Shown in pieces: positions 38,557 through 48,365 of a DNA stretch of 64,000 nt. A model generated the notes under the pieces. That model was given only the letters and a program-made list of their open reading frames with translations, had not been told where the DNA came from and searched no databases. Positions within the stretch are counted from its first letter, which is position 1. Each line of letters begins with the position of its first letter. Made by a program: the position numbers and the translations under genes. The DNA comes from Streptacidiphilus rugosus AM-16 (GTDB lineage: Bacteria; Actinomycetota; Actinomycetes; Streptomycetales; Streptomycetaceae), in assembly GCF_000744655.1 (NCBI RefSeq), contig NZ_JQMJ01000001.1, positions 310,001-374,000 on the forward strand, given 5' to 3'.

Positions 38557-39573
38557 TCATCGCGTGGCTCGCTTCCGGCCGCGCGGGTGGTCGTGCTCGG
38601 CGGCCTGGAGCAGGTGGTAGGCGCGGGTGAGGAGCTTGCGGGCGATGGCGGTGGTGGCGATCTTCTTGCCGCGGCGGGCCGCGATGGCCTGGTAGGTGTC
38701 GGCGAAGTCGGGGTGCCGCTTCGCGGTCTGGGCGGCCTCGCACATGATCCAGCGCAGCCAGGTGTCGCCCTGCTTGGAGATGTGCCCGTGGTGGACGGTG
38801 AGATCCGAGGCGCGGACGGTCGGGGTGAGTCCGGTCCACGAGGCGAGCTTGCGCGCCGAGGGGAACCGGGTGACGTCGCCGACCTCGGCGATGATGACCA
38901 GCGCGGTGAGGGTGCCGACCCCGGGCAGTGCGGTGAGGGTCTTGACTCGGGGGTCGCCGCGGGCGTGCGCGGCCAGTTGCGCGTCCAGGGCGTCGATGGG
39001 GACCTGAATGGCGTCGATCAGCATGAGGAGGTCGTCCACCACCCGGCGGGAGGCGTCCGGCAGGTCGAGCGCGGCGAGCCAGGCCCGCCCCGGCGCGGTG
39101 GCGAACCCGCCGGCCCGGTCATGGCCCCCGTCCGCGAGCACCGCGTGGATGCGGTTGCGCAGCAGCGTCCGCAGCCGCACCAGCTGGAAGCGGTGCCGCA
39201 GCAGGGCCCGCTGCTGCCGCACGTCCAGTGGCGCGATCCAGGCCTCCGGCAGCAGGTCCGCGCGCAGCAGCCGGCCCAGCGTCGCGGCATCGACCTTGTC
39301 GTTCTTCAGCCTCGCGGAGGCGATCGCCTTGCACCGCAGTGGGTGGACCAGGTGCGGCTGGTAGCCGTAGTCCTCCAGCATCTCGACCAGCCAGCCCCAG
39401 CCGTAGGCGGCCTCGAAGGCGACCGGGGTGCCGATCGGCAGGTCCCCGATCACCCCGAGCACCGTCCCCACCCCGTTGGACACGTTCCGGTTGATCCGGA
39501 CCGCGCCCTCCTCGTCCAGCACCGCGATCTGCGACCGCTTGCGGTGCACGTCGATCCCGACGTAGACAGACAT
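38557..39573 (-). CDS. IS110-family transposase, intact
   Basis: 338 aa. The RuvC-like domain starts SVYVGIDVHRKRSQIAVLDE with VAFEAAYGWGWLVEMLED and NDKVDAATLGRLLRADLLPE (DEDD acids). The Ser domain is LTALPGVGTLTALVIIAEVG ... GHISKQGDTWLRW. The length is normal and I see no break. The 160 bp upstream of its start (39574-39733) and the 3' flank should hold the element ends and any bridge RNA. Confidence 0.9.
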   Translation of the reverse strand: MSVYVGIDVHRKRSQIAVLDEEGAVRINRNVSNGVGTVLGVIGDLPIGTPVAFEAAYGWGWLVEMLEDYGYQPHLVHPLRCKAIASARLKNDKVDAATLGRLLRADLLPEAWIAPLDVRQQRALLRHRFQLVRLRTLLRNRIHAVLADGGHDRAGGFATAPGRAWLAALDLPDASRRVVDDLLMLIDAIQVPIDALDAQLAAHARGDPRVKTLTALPGVGTLTALVIIAEVGDVTRFPSARKLASWTGLTPTVRASDLTVHHGHISKQGDTWLRWIMCEAAQTAKRHPDFADTYQAIAARRGKKIATTAIARKLLTRAYHLLQAAEHDHPRGRKRATR

Positions 39574-39733
39574 TGTCGGGCCTCCTTCCCGATCTCGTGT
39601 GTACCCGGACGATAAGCACCGCCGGGCTGAGCACGGAAGGGGGCCCGGCCCTCATAGGGTCAGGTCAGGTGGGTGTGGGCATGGTTGCGGTCCCGGCGGC
39701 GCGTGATGCGCTGCCGGGATGGGTGGTGGCCGC

Positions 39734-39981
39734 TCAGGCCGCGGGTTCGATCGGGTTGAGCGTGACGCTGTAGCCGAGCTGGTTGAGCTGGGTGATGGCG
39801 CGCTGCGCGGTGCGCTCGGGGTTGAGCTGGGCGAAGTACTGGCCGCCGAGGTCGTGGTAGGGCGTGCGGGTGGTGAGCATGTGCCAGATGGCCACGATGA
39901 TCGAGTGCTCGACGGCGACGAGTGCTTTCATCGCGCCGCGGCGGCCGGCCAGGCGTCTGTACCGGGCTTGCAGGAAGGTGT
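39734..39981 (-). pseudogene. IS110-family C-terminal remnant
   Basis: FLQARYRRLAGRRGAMKALV, then IIVAIWHMLTTRTPYHDLGG and QLNQLGYSVTLNP up to a stop at 39734. It matches the C-terminal end of the IS110 transposase at 25839 but belongs to a different element. The N-terminal part has been replaced by an IS1380 fragment at 39982. Confidence 0.8.
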
Positions 39982-40981
39982 CGACGCCACCACGCTGACC
40001 GGCGCCTTCAGCGAGGCCCTGCCGCGCGGGACCGGACACGACCCCGGCCGCGTCGCGGTGGACCTCGCGGTCATGCTCGCCGACGGCGGCGAAGCGATCG
40101 CCGACCTGGCCGTGCTGCGCGACCAGGCCGACGTGTTCGGCCCCGTCGCGTCCACCCCGACCGCCTGGCGCGTGCTGGCCGGCATCGACGAAACAGCCCT
40201 GAACACGCTGCGGGCAGCCGGGGCCACCGCCCGCGAGGTCGCCTGGCTGCAGGTCGACGAGACCGGACGCCCCATACCCGGCTCACAAGCGGGAGGGCGT
40301 GAACTGCCGGGTCTGGTCCTGGACATCGACGCGACCCGGGTCACCTGCCACTCCGAGAAGGAACAGGCCGCCGCGACCTACAAACGCGGCTTCGGCTACC
40401 ACCCGCTGCTGTGCTTCCTCGACAACACCGGCGAGGCCCTCGCCGGCATCCTGCGGCCGGGCAACGCCGGAGCGAACACCGCGGCCGACCACATCACCGT
40501 CCTGGACCAGGCCCTCGCACAGATCCCCGACGCCCACCGCCACGGCACCGAGATCCTCGTCCGCGCCGACAGCGCCGGCGGCGCGAAGGCCTTCCTCAAC
40601 CACCTCCGCGACCTGCGAAAGCGCGGGATCCGCACCACCTTCTCCGTCGGGCACGCCGTCACCGAACCGGTCCGCAAGGCCATCCGGGTCCTGCCCGACC
40701 AGGTCTGGCACCCCGCCCTCGAACAGGACGGCACCCTGCGCGCGGGTGCCGAGGTCGCCGAGCTGACCGGATTGGTCGACCTCACCGGATACCCGGACGG
40801 CACCCGCCTCATCGTCCGCCGCGAGCGCCCCCATCCCGGAGCCCAGCTGTCCCTGTTCGACCAGGACGAAGGCATGCGTCACCAGGTCTTCCTCACCGAC
40901 ACGCCCGCCGCCGGCGGCTCCATCCAGTACCTGGAGGTCCGACACCGAGCCCACGCGCGGGTCGAGGACCACATCCGCTGC
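39982..40981 (+). pseudogene. IS1380-family transposase fragment
   Basis: The frame is continuous from ATTLTGAFSEAL to [16 protein letters not shown] motifs are VLDIDATRVTCHSEKEQA, LVRADSAGGAKAFLNHL and a C-terminal VEDHIR. About the first 35 residues and the C-terminal quarter are missing. It is almost identical to 53560-54210 but keeps about 300 bp more at the 3' side. It is cut by the IS5 relic at 40984. Confidence 0.87.
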
Positions 40982-40983
40982 GG

Positions 40984-41207
40984 CACTCGACCTGCCCCAT
41001 GCGCTGGTCGAGTGGGTCACCATGCTGATTGTCACCCGTGAGGGTGACCGCCGGTGCAAGCTCCGCCCGTCCCAGCGAGCCCTGATCGCGCTGGTGTACC
41101 TGCGCAAACACGACACCCTGGCCCAGCTCGCGGCCGGCTTCGGGATCAGCGTCGGCACCGCCCACGCCTATGTGCATGCGGTCACCGACCTCCTTGCCCG
41201 AGCACGC
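40984..41207 (+). pseudogene. IS5-family fragment, N-terminal part
   Basis: [40 protein letters not shown] and [20 protein letters not shown]: the same element as 15713-16458. It stops at about 41207 against the next transposase fragment. Confidence 0.85.
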
Positions 41208-41214
41208 CGCCGTG

Positions 41215-41838
41215 GCGGCGCGGACGCCCGCCGCGGGCGGTGGAGCGGGGCGGGCCCGGATCGCGAAGCATGACGCGGTCCGAGCGCAGCCGCACCACGA
41301 TCTCCACCGGCAGATCCGCCAGCACGTGGGCCAGGCGTGCGCCGTCGTAGCCGGCGTCCATGACGATCAAGATGTCTCCTTCCGTCTCCTCCCATTGGCC
41401 GGCGGCGATCAACCGCTCGACGACGTCGCGTAGTTGGGTGGCAGTGACGGCTGTGGCGTCGTCGGTCGGCCCCAGGTGCACTGCGTCCAGCAGGGCGACC
41501 CAGGAGGTCCGCCCACGCTCCACCGCTGCGACGAAGGAGTAGGGCCAGCCCGGCACGAACTGGTCACTGGCCCGGCCGCCCCGGCCGTAGCAGTGGCAGA
41601 ACAGCCGATCGCTGCTGGTGGGGGCATCGGGCCGCAGCCAGTTGGACACGTCCACAGCCAGCACGATCCGCCCGTCGGCCGCCCTCGGCAGCGGCAGGTT
41701 CGCGAGGGTGCGGCGCAGCCGTGTCGGCTCCAGCCAGCCCCGGTCCAGCGCGGCGTACAACGCGCCGTGCCCGCGCCGGTGCTCGACCGCCAGGCTGAGC
41801 TCGACCAGGGTCTTCACCGGACTGTCCACGCACAGCAC
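41215..41838 (-). pseudogene. Transposase (IS701/NF041680-like) fragment
   Basis: The leftward frame reads LCVDSPVKTLVELSLAVEHR, RIVLAVDVSNWLRPDAPTSS, FCHCYGRGGRASDQFVPGWP and VDAGYDGARLAHVLADLP. It lacks the N-terminus (interrupted by the IS5 copy at 41840; the lost segment resumes at 44932) and the C-terminal half. Confidence 0.75.
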
Positions 41839-41839
41839 T

Positions 41840-42742
41840 GAGCCTTTTCCAACCTCATGTTGACGTGTTGAGGTGCAGGGCGAGGACGGCTTTGACGATG
41901 TTGGTGATGCGGCTGGGGCTGCAGCGGAGCTTGCGCAGGAGCCGCCAGCCCTTGAGTGTGGCCATGGCCTGCTCGCCTACCGCGCGGATCTTCGCGTGGG
42001 AGAGGTTGACGGCCTTCTGGCCGGCGGAGAGCTTGGCCCAGCGGCCTCGGTAGGGGACGCGGACCGTGCCGCGGGCGCCCTGGTAGCCCTTGTCGGCCCA
42101 GCAGCGGACGCCGGCGGCGGTGAGGGCGTCGATGATGCCGTGGGTGCGGGCGGCCTTGATGTCGTGGACCGCGCCGGGCAGGGCGGGAGAGGCCCACAGC
42201 AGGCGTCCGAACGGATCGGTGAGTACCTGCACGTTCATGCCGTGCTTCTTGTGCTTGCCCGAGTAGTAGGGGCGGTCGGCGGCGACGCGGTCGATGGGCA
42301 GCAAGGGTGCCGTCCAGGATGACGAACGCCTTGCTGGTGGCCGCCTGAACGGCCTGCTGGAGGGTCGGGGCCAGGGCGGCGAGGACGTCGACGGCTTCGC
42401 GGACATAGCGGTAAGCGGTGGCCACCCCGATGCCGAAAGCGGCGGCCAGGCGCTGGTAGGTGTCGCCGCAGCGGAGGTGCGCGAGGGCGAGCAGGGCCTG
42501 TCGGCCCGTCGACAGTCGTCGCCATCGCGTCTTCAGCTGCTTCCGCCGCTCGGCCAGCTGGCGGGACAGGAGCCGCAGGGCCGAACTGGACAGGTCGATC
42601 GCGGACCGGTAGACAAGCACGACGAAGCTCCTGGTCGACAACGGGTGATCTTGGTCGTGAACCCGTCTACCAGGAGCTTCGCCACTTCGTACAGCCCTGC
42701 ATGCCCAACCCGCGGCCAGCACGGTCAGGTTGGAAAGGGCTC
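41840..42742 (-). mobile_element. IS5-family element copy A (903 bp) with ACT target duplication
   Basis: Ends GAGCC(T)TTTCCAACC / GGTTGGAAAGGGCTC, flanked on both sides by ACT (41837-41839 and 42743-42745). The transposase reads SAIDLSSSALRLLSRQLAER, LAAAFGIGVATAYRYVREAV and AFVILDGTL; the frame then shifts by one base and continues LLPIDRVAADRPYYSGKHKK ... AVLALHLNTST. Copy B has the same shift at the same place. This could be two overlapping reading frames joined by programmed frameshifting, as in some IS5 subgroups. Confidence 0.9.
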
Positions 42743-43864
42743 ACTGGTATCAGGGCTGGTTCAAAGTGCTGGTGATCTTGTGTCTGGGCTGGTCACGGGA
42801 TGTTGAGGAGGTCGAGCGGGCGGGTGAAGGGCTCGTGGGAGATGTGGTGGGGGCCGGCGGCGATGCTGGTGTGGTCGTGGTCGCGGGGGGTGTGGATCGC
42901 GAGGTTGTGCAGGGTGGCCGTGTTCTCGGGGCCGTGGCCGGTGCGGATCTTGGAGGCGTCCTCGCCGAAGGCGGTGTCGCGGACGAAGTGGAGTCGGTTC
43001 TCGGTGGTCCGTTGCGAACGGGCCAGCTCTCCGATCCGCTGCGGTGAGGCCTGCTGGTGGGGCAGGTCGGTGAGCGCGTAGAGGGTCTGCCGGGTTCGTT
43101 TCCCGGTCTTTGAGGTCGGCGCGGTGGCGGGTGATCTTCGCGGCCTGGGCGGCGTGGGGGAGGTCCGGGCCGAGGTCGGTGACGGTGAGCATGCGGGTCA
43201 CCCGGGTCTCGCGGCGATCGTGCCCGGTGCCGCGCCGGTGGTGCCGGGCGGTGACGTCCCTCCAGGGTGGTTGCCGCAGCGTGCGGTGCACAGCGGGCTG
43301 GTTGGCCTTGATCACGAGCACGTGATGGGCCTTTTTCTCCTCGACCAGGAACCGGGCGTGCGTGCGCTGGGTGTGCAGCGTATCCGCGGTCACGACGGCC
43401 CCCTTCAGGTCGAACGGCACGAGGAGAGCCGCGAAGCGGGTGATCTCGCGCCGGTCATCGCGGCGAGCAGGTGGGCGGCGGGCGCGGCACCGTGCCGCGA
43501 GATGCGCGTGCTGTTGCCGTCGACCGCGAGCGTGTCCGCCCCGAGCGGGTCGCTGCCGGTCAGGTCTGCCGGGCCACCTGGGCAGACGGTGCCGATGACC
43601 CGGCGGGGCACACGCCGAGAACGCCGACGGCCCGGGCACCGAGCCGGGACAGGGTGTGCTGCGGGGCTGCGGTGGCCCACTGTCCGATCGCCCGGAAGGA
43701 ACGCGCCCCGGCGAGCACCGCCGAGGCCGCGACCAGCAGCACGCTCACCAGCGGGTGACGCCGGCCGCGCCGGTCACGCGGATCCGGCAGCGATGAGAGT
43801 CGATCCACCAGACGAGTGCCCTATGCGAGTCGACGCACGGGTGCAGAGCAGGGGGCGGCAGACT

Positions 43865-44768
43865 GAGCCCTTTCCAACCTGACCGTGCTGGCCGCGGGTT
43901 GGGCATGCAGGGCTGTACGAAGTGGCGAAGCTCCTGGTAGACGGGTTCACGACCAAGATCACCCGTTGTCGACCAGGAGCTTCGTCGTGCTTGTCTACCG
44001 GTCCGCGATCGACCTGTCCAGTTCGGCCCTGCGGCTCCTGTCCCGCCAGCTGGCCGAGCGGCGGAAGCAGCTGAAGACGCGATGGCGACGACTGTCGACG
44101 GGCCGACAGGCCCTGCTCGCCCTCGCGCACCTCCGCTGCGGCGACACCTACCAGCGCCTGGCCGCCGCTTTCGGCATCGGGGTGGCCACCGCTTACCGCT
44201 ATGTCCGCGAAGCCGTCGACGTCCTCGCCGCCCTGGCCCCGACCCTCCAGCAGGCCGTTCAGGCGGCCACCAGCAAGGCGTTCGTCATCCTGGACGGCAC
44301 CCTTGCTGCCCATCGACCGCGTCGCCGCCGACCGCCTCTACTACTCGGGCAAGCACAAGAAGCACGGCATGAACGTGCAGGTACTCACCGATCCGTTCGG
44401 ACGCCTGCTGTGGGCCTCTCCCGCCCTGCCCGGCGCGGTCCACGACATCAAGGCCGCCCGCACCCACGGCATCATCGACGCCCTCACCGCCGCCGGCGTC
44501 CGCTGCTGGGCCGACAAGGGCTACCAGGGCGCCCGCGGCACGGTCCGCGTCCCCTACCGAGGCCGCTGGGCCAAGCTCTCCGCCGGTCAGAAGGCCGTCA
44601 ACCTCTCCCACGCGAAGATCCGCGCGGTAGGCGAGCAGGCCATGGCCACACTCAAGGGCTGGCGGCTCCTGCGCAAGCTCCGCTGCAGCCCCCGGCCGCA
44701 TCACCAACATCGTCAAAGCCGTCCTCGCCCTGCACCTCAACACGTCAACATGAGGTTGGAAAAGGCTC
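43865..44768 (+). mobile_element. IS5-family element copy B (904 bp) with ACT target duplication
   Basis: An inverted copy of element A, one base longer because of an extra C near 44695 that shifts the C-terminus. ACT lies on both sides (43862-43864 and 44769-44771). It sits inside the ISAs1 element, upstream of that transposase frame. The near-identity to copy A implies recent transposition. Confidence 0.9.
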
Positions 44769-44781
44769 ACTGGCGGCATAT

Positions 44782-44836
44782 CGAAACTCCGGTTGGCACA
44801 GGCGACTTGGCGGTCACCTGCCCAACCGGAGTTTCG
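44782..44836. repeat. 15-bp perfect inverted repeat
   Basis: CGAAACTCCGGTTGG (44782-44796) and its exact complement (44822-44836) with a 25-nt loop. It lies in the ISAs1 upstream arm between the IS5 insertion and the terminal repeat. It could terminate incoming transcription, as many IS ends do. Confidence 0.7.
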
Positions 44837-45074
44837 TTGCTTCCGACACGGCTCCCGCCAGCCCAGAACCCACCCCCGACCTGCAGAACCACATGATCAC
44901 CAGGACTTTGAATCAGCCCTGTCACTGGTATTGAGGCCTTCGGTTACGACCACGGCTTCTCAGCAGCTGCGCGGGCCCGCTTCACACACGACCCTCTTGT
45001 CTGCCCGAGGGGCCGTAGAAGATGAGCCAAAAGCAACATAATCTACCCACAACCTTGTCTACACCAAGTGATAG

Positions 45075-45410
45075 ATGTACCTCATTTTCGAAAGCCGAAA
45101 AATGAATAATAATGATCTGGAAAATCTAAACAAGATGATCGACGGAATTAACTCTGCCATAGATGCAGCTGACGTCAAGGGAGTGATTAATAGGTCTCAA
45201 GATATTGCACAGAGCATGGAAATTTTGCGACTTCTCGACAAAGATCGTCGAGCGACTCTATTTTGGAACCTCGGAATATCATATGCGGCTGCTGGGGATT
45301 TTGTGACGTCGCAAGCCTATTTGGAATATGGAGGATGGGACCGAGGCAAGGCCGCAAAGGAAATCAGCCACGAACTACTGGAAAAAATATTCCCAGAGAA
45401 GAAATCTTAG
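45075..45410 (+). CDS. Small TPR-like protein, partner of the downstream Stv-like protein
   Basis: 111 aa from ATG 45075 (an internal ATG at 45102 is also possible). All-helical, acidic, no signal peptide. The C-terminal half (LFWNLGISYAAAGDFVTSQA then GGWDRGKAAKEI) aligns with the 112-aa protein at 50525 (IALNVALCYYQAGQ...YGWNRSQ). The shared pattern L-N-[LV]-x-[IL]-x-Y-x-x-AG...GW-[ND]-R resembles one TPR hairpin. The stop is 9 bp before the next gene. AT-rich compared with the surroundings. A chaperone, adaptor or immunity role is possible; none is proven. Confidence 0.72.
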   Translation: MYLIFESRKMNNNDLENLNKMIDGINSAIDAADVKGVINRSQDIAQSMEILRLLDKDRRATLFWNLGISYAAAGDFVTSQAYLEYGGWDRGKAAKEISHELLEKIFPEKKS

Positions 45411-45419
45411 GAAATAAAA

Positions 45420-46943
45420 ATGGTGTACATAGTTGGGCATGGGGGATATACAGATGGCTTCTTTAGTTCAGACCAGACCTTTGTTCCAGTCGGTGTAAGT
45501 CTGACCTTCTATGCCGATCCAGGAGAAGCGCTTATGCGTCCGCTCGGATTGATAGCGCTTGGCTCTGAGATGCCCCCTCGATCTGAACCTGTCGTAAGCG
45601 CTAGCAGCGGCAAGCTCGAAAAAATACCGAATTACAAACTCAGCGAGCACGATGATGTGGGAATCTCTCAGTACCTTGCCATGTGCTATCGAAAAATGAG
45701 AGAGCCCGTATACATTGTCGGGTTTCATCCTGGTGATAAGGTACTCGCGAACCTTAGAGATGCAGTTGGGAACGACAGCTGGCCACCTAATGTCTTTGGT
45801 ATTGAAAATGCTACTGCGCTATGCACCATGCCGAACGAATGCATGGCTGCGGCGGCAGACAGTAATGGCATCTTCACCAAAAAGAAGGGAACCGGGCGGC
45901 ATCTCCCTGAATGCAAGGGCATATTCAGCAGATTGGCCCATGAGACCGACATCAAAATAGTGGCCTGCCGGGTGGCACTGAACAGCAAGGGAAAGCCTGA
46001 CCCCCGCCATGGAACGACCAGGGCTATGGGGCCAAAGGAGGCGAGAGAGAACAACGACGTCCGAAACACAGCCGGACAGGAAGACCCATTGTATGGGGTC
46101 GATGCAAGTGGAAGCAGGATGATATCGCTTCTTGCAAAGAAGATTAATCATCTTACCGCCATGCAGGAGATGGCGGGATTGAATGAAGTAATTGATGACA
46201 TCGAAAGTACTCCCTATGCCACGCAGGCGCCCCTCCAACCCTGGAGCGAAGCTGCCTACAATGCGTTGTTGGATGAAAATTACCTGGGCAAAGTCCAGGC
46301 CCGAGCACCTGCGAAATTTACAGATGCTTGGGTTAATGACGCTTGGCGGGCGGCTTTTTGGGAATGGCTGAACTCACCGCTGTCCAGCCGAGAAACCAAG
46401 GAATCATGGGTAGACGTCGCATGGCTGCGGTCCTACAAGGCACTATACTATTTGACCACTTCCACCGACCCGTACACTCCCGGGCTTAACTTGCAAGATT
46501 TCCTTCTGGCTAACCCTCAATCTTCAGCCAGCCTATGGGATAATGATCTAATAACTTTCAAAGACTATTGCGTCACGGGTGGGTTGGGAGGTGTGAAACC
46601 TCCGTTTAGCGCCAATCTCGTCGACTTTCTGGAATCCAGCATTGCAGAGGTGCTTCGCCTCGAGGCTGCCGGATCGAGCCTTGAGGCCTACGACAAAGTT
46701 GACCCCAGCCTGTCTGCCGATAAGGATCTTGCCTTTGAATGTCTTAGAATTGCCCTTAATTCGACGTTGCAATGGAATATGTTTAAAAGAGGTGACAAAA
46801 TTCCCGGAATTGAGGAGATATCACAAGTTGCGCAACAATGCCGAGCCCTGGTCAATAATGCCTTGGGGCAGATGATCTCCGAAGCTGCGCAAAACCTTGA
46901 GATCAGCTATGCGGAATATCTTCAATATCTTGATGCCGACTAG
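45420..46943 (+). CDS. Stv-like 'putative adhesin' family protein, long form
   Basis: 507 aa behind AGGAAA. N-terminal domain (about 1-195): MVYIVGHGGYTDG, TFVPVGVSLTFYADPG, LPECKGIFSRL and DIKIVACRV, matching the 329-aa protein at 24185. Spacing between GHGG and ACR is about 180 residues. A His at the end of strand 1 and a Cys after a late strand recall caspase/CHAT-type active sites, but this is only a pattern. Residues about 196-300 are a linker with DPLYGVDASGSRMISLLAKK. The C-terminal about 200 residues are helical with many aromatics (AWRAAFWEWLNSPLSS) and no known match. No signal peptide. The gene forms a pair with the small TPR-like gene. Confidence 0.72.
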   Translation: MVYIVGHGGYTDGFFSSDQTFVPVGVSLTFYADPGEALMRPLGLIALGSEMPPRSEPVVSASSGKLEKIPNYKLSEHDDVGISQYLAMCYRKMREPVYIVGFHPGDKVLANLRDAVGNDSWPPNVFGIENATALCTMPNECMAAAADSNGIFTKKKGTGRHLPECKGIFSRLAHETDIKIVACRVALNSKGKPDPRHGTTRAMGPKEARENNDVRNTAGQEDPLYGVDASGSRMISLLAKKINHLTAMQEMAGLNEVIDDIESTPYATQAPLQPWSEAAYNALLDENYLGKVQARAPAKFTDAWVNDAWRAAFWEWLNSPLSSRETKESWVDVAWLRSYKALYYLTTSTDPYTPGLNLQDFLLANPQSSASLWDNDLITFKDYCVTGGLGGVKPPFSANLVDFLESSIAEVLRLEAAGSSLEAYDKVDPSLSADKDLAFECLRIALNSTLQWNMFKRGDKIPGIEEISQVAQQCRALVNNALGQMISEAAQNLEISYAEYLQYLDAD

Positions 46944-47022
46944 CGGTGGTTTGTTGACGGCGGGTCAGGCCCGTAGTAGGCCGGTAGCAGAGGAACCTCG
47001 CTTCGCTGCCGGGGGAGCTGTG

Positions 47023-47940
47023 ATGACCCGTCGTGTGCCGTGTCCGCCTGCCCCGGGCCCGCTGGAAGCCTACGCCGCTCGCTTCGATGACCTCTTCTCC
47101 ACGTTGGCACAGCGGCGCGGGTTCCGCGAGTATCTTGCGGGGCTGCTGCTGCCGCGGGACCGCAACAAGACGCTGACCTGCCTGGTCGGCACCGAACCCG
47201 TCGTCGGCGCCCAGCACGCGGCGGTGCAGCGGCTCCAGTTCTTCCTGTCCGAGTCGACCTGGGACCACGAAAAGATCAATGCCCGCCGGGTGGCGCTGCT
47301 GCTCGGCGACCCCGCGACCAGGCCGCACCCGGGCGGGGTGCTGGTGATCGACGACTCGGGCGACCGCAAGGACGGGAAGAAGACCGCGCACGTCGGCCGA
47401 CAGTGGCTGGGCCGGCTGGGCAAGACCGACAACGGCATCGTCACCGTGACCACGTGCTGGGCCGACGAGAACCTCTACTACCCGCTGCACGCCGTGCCCT
47501 ACAGCCCCGCCCACCACTTCCCCAAGGGCAAGAGCGACCCCGGCTTCCGCACGAAGCTGAAGATCGCCGCGGAACTGGCCCGCACCGCCAGGACCGCCGG
47601 AGTGACCTTCCGGGCCGTGGCCGCCGACTGCGCGTACGGCGACCAGGACGGCTTCCGCCGAGACCTCACCGCAGCCAGGTTGCCGTTCGTCCTGGCGCTG
47701 AAGCCGAGCCACGGCGCCTGGGCCTACGGCAAGGACGCCTACACCCCCGTCGACGCCGCCCGCGCCCTGACCTGGACCGACGCGGAGGATCCAGGGGACT
47801 GGACCCCGGTCGAGCGGACCTTCCGCGACGGGCACACCGAGACCTGGTGGGCCGCCGACGCGACGCTGGGCCGGTGGGGGCCCGACGGAAACGTCCGCCT
47901 GGTCGTGGCCACCACCGACCCGGCCACACTGCCCGCGCAG
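47023..47940 (+). pseudogene. IS701-family transposase, 3' end lost
   Basis: From ATG 47023: LEAYAARFDDLFSTLAQRRG, LSESTWDHEKINARRVALLL, GVLVIDDSGDRKDGKKTAHV, GVTFRAVAADCAYGDQDGF, then LVVATTDPATLP. After about 47940 the sequence is not IS701-like and the IS3 element begins at 47980. About the last 80 residues are missing. Confidence 0.87.
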
Positions 47941-48044
47941 GGCAGCCGGCCGTCGCCCAGGCCGGGGACCTGCTGCACTGAGGCGACCCCTGGGGTGTGG
48001 ACACTCTGACAGTGGATCTTGATGGTCCGAGGAAGGGTGTCCTG

Positions 48045-48365
48045 GTGGGACGTAGGTCTCCGTATCCGGAGGAGCTCAGGAACGACGCGGTCGCGTTGTA
48101 TCGCGCGGCCGGCAGTCGGCTCACATATGCCGCGGTGGCGGCAGATGTCGGGGTGACCGGCGAGACGCTACGGTCCTGGGTGCGTCAGGCCGACGAGCAG
48201 GCGGGCCGGGCCCGCGGCAGCGCGGCCGCCCTGGACCACGATGAGGAACTGGCCCGGCTGCGGGCGGAGCTCGGCAGGCTGCGCAAGGCCGAGGCCGAGT
48301 GGCAGTTGGAGCGGGAGATCCTGCGGCGGGCGGCCCAGTATTTCGCCCGGGAGATGAGGGCATGA
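48045..48365 (+). CDS. IS3-family OrfA (HTH protein)
   Basis: 106 aa from GTG 48045, behind GAGGAAGG. It has an HTH of LysR/transposase-8 type (YPEELRNDAVALYRAAGSRL; VAADVGVTGETLRSWVRQAD) and a leucine-zipper-like C-terminus (LRAELGRLRKAEAEWQLERE). The stop overlaps the orfB ATG (ATGA); orfB is in the -1 frame, so a fused OrfAB could also be made by frameshifting upstream. Confidence 0.92.
   Translation: MGRRSPYPEELRNDAVALYRAAGSRLTYAAVAADVGVTGETLRSWVRQADEQAGRARGSAAALDHDEELARLRAELGRLRKAEAEWQLEREILRRAAQYFAREMRA

Larger units (their letters stand above)
42751..44921 (-). mobile_element. ISAs1-family element with 10-bp target duplication, disrupted by IS5 copy B
   Basis: Ends CAGGGCTGGTTCAAAGTGCT and (inverted) AGGACTTTGAATCAGCCCTG, flanked by TCACTGGTAT at 42741-42750 and 44922-44931. 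Without the inserted IS5 the length is about 1264 bp, normal for ISAs1. The transposase reads leftward (DSLSSLPDPRDRRGRRHPLV; GARSFRAIGQWATAAPQHTL; C-terminal LDLLNIP) but has several frameshifts, so it is dead. A 15-bp perfect inverted repeat lies in its upstream arm at 44782-44836. Confidence 0.88.

Noticed and set aside
44782-44836. Inverted repeat considered as terminator of an upstream host gene
   Set aside because: It lies inside the ISAs1 upstream arm and no host gene reads into it; kept as a repeat only.
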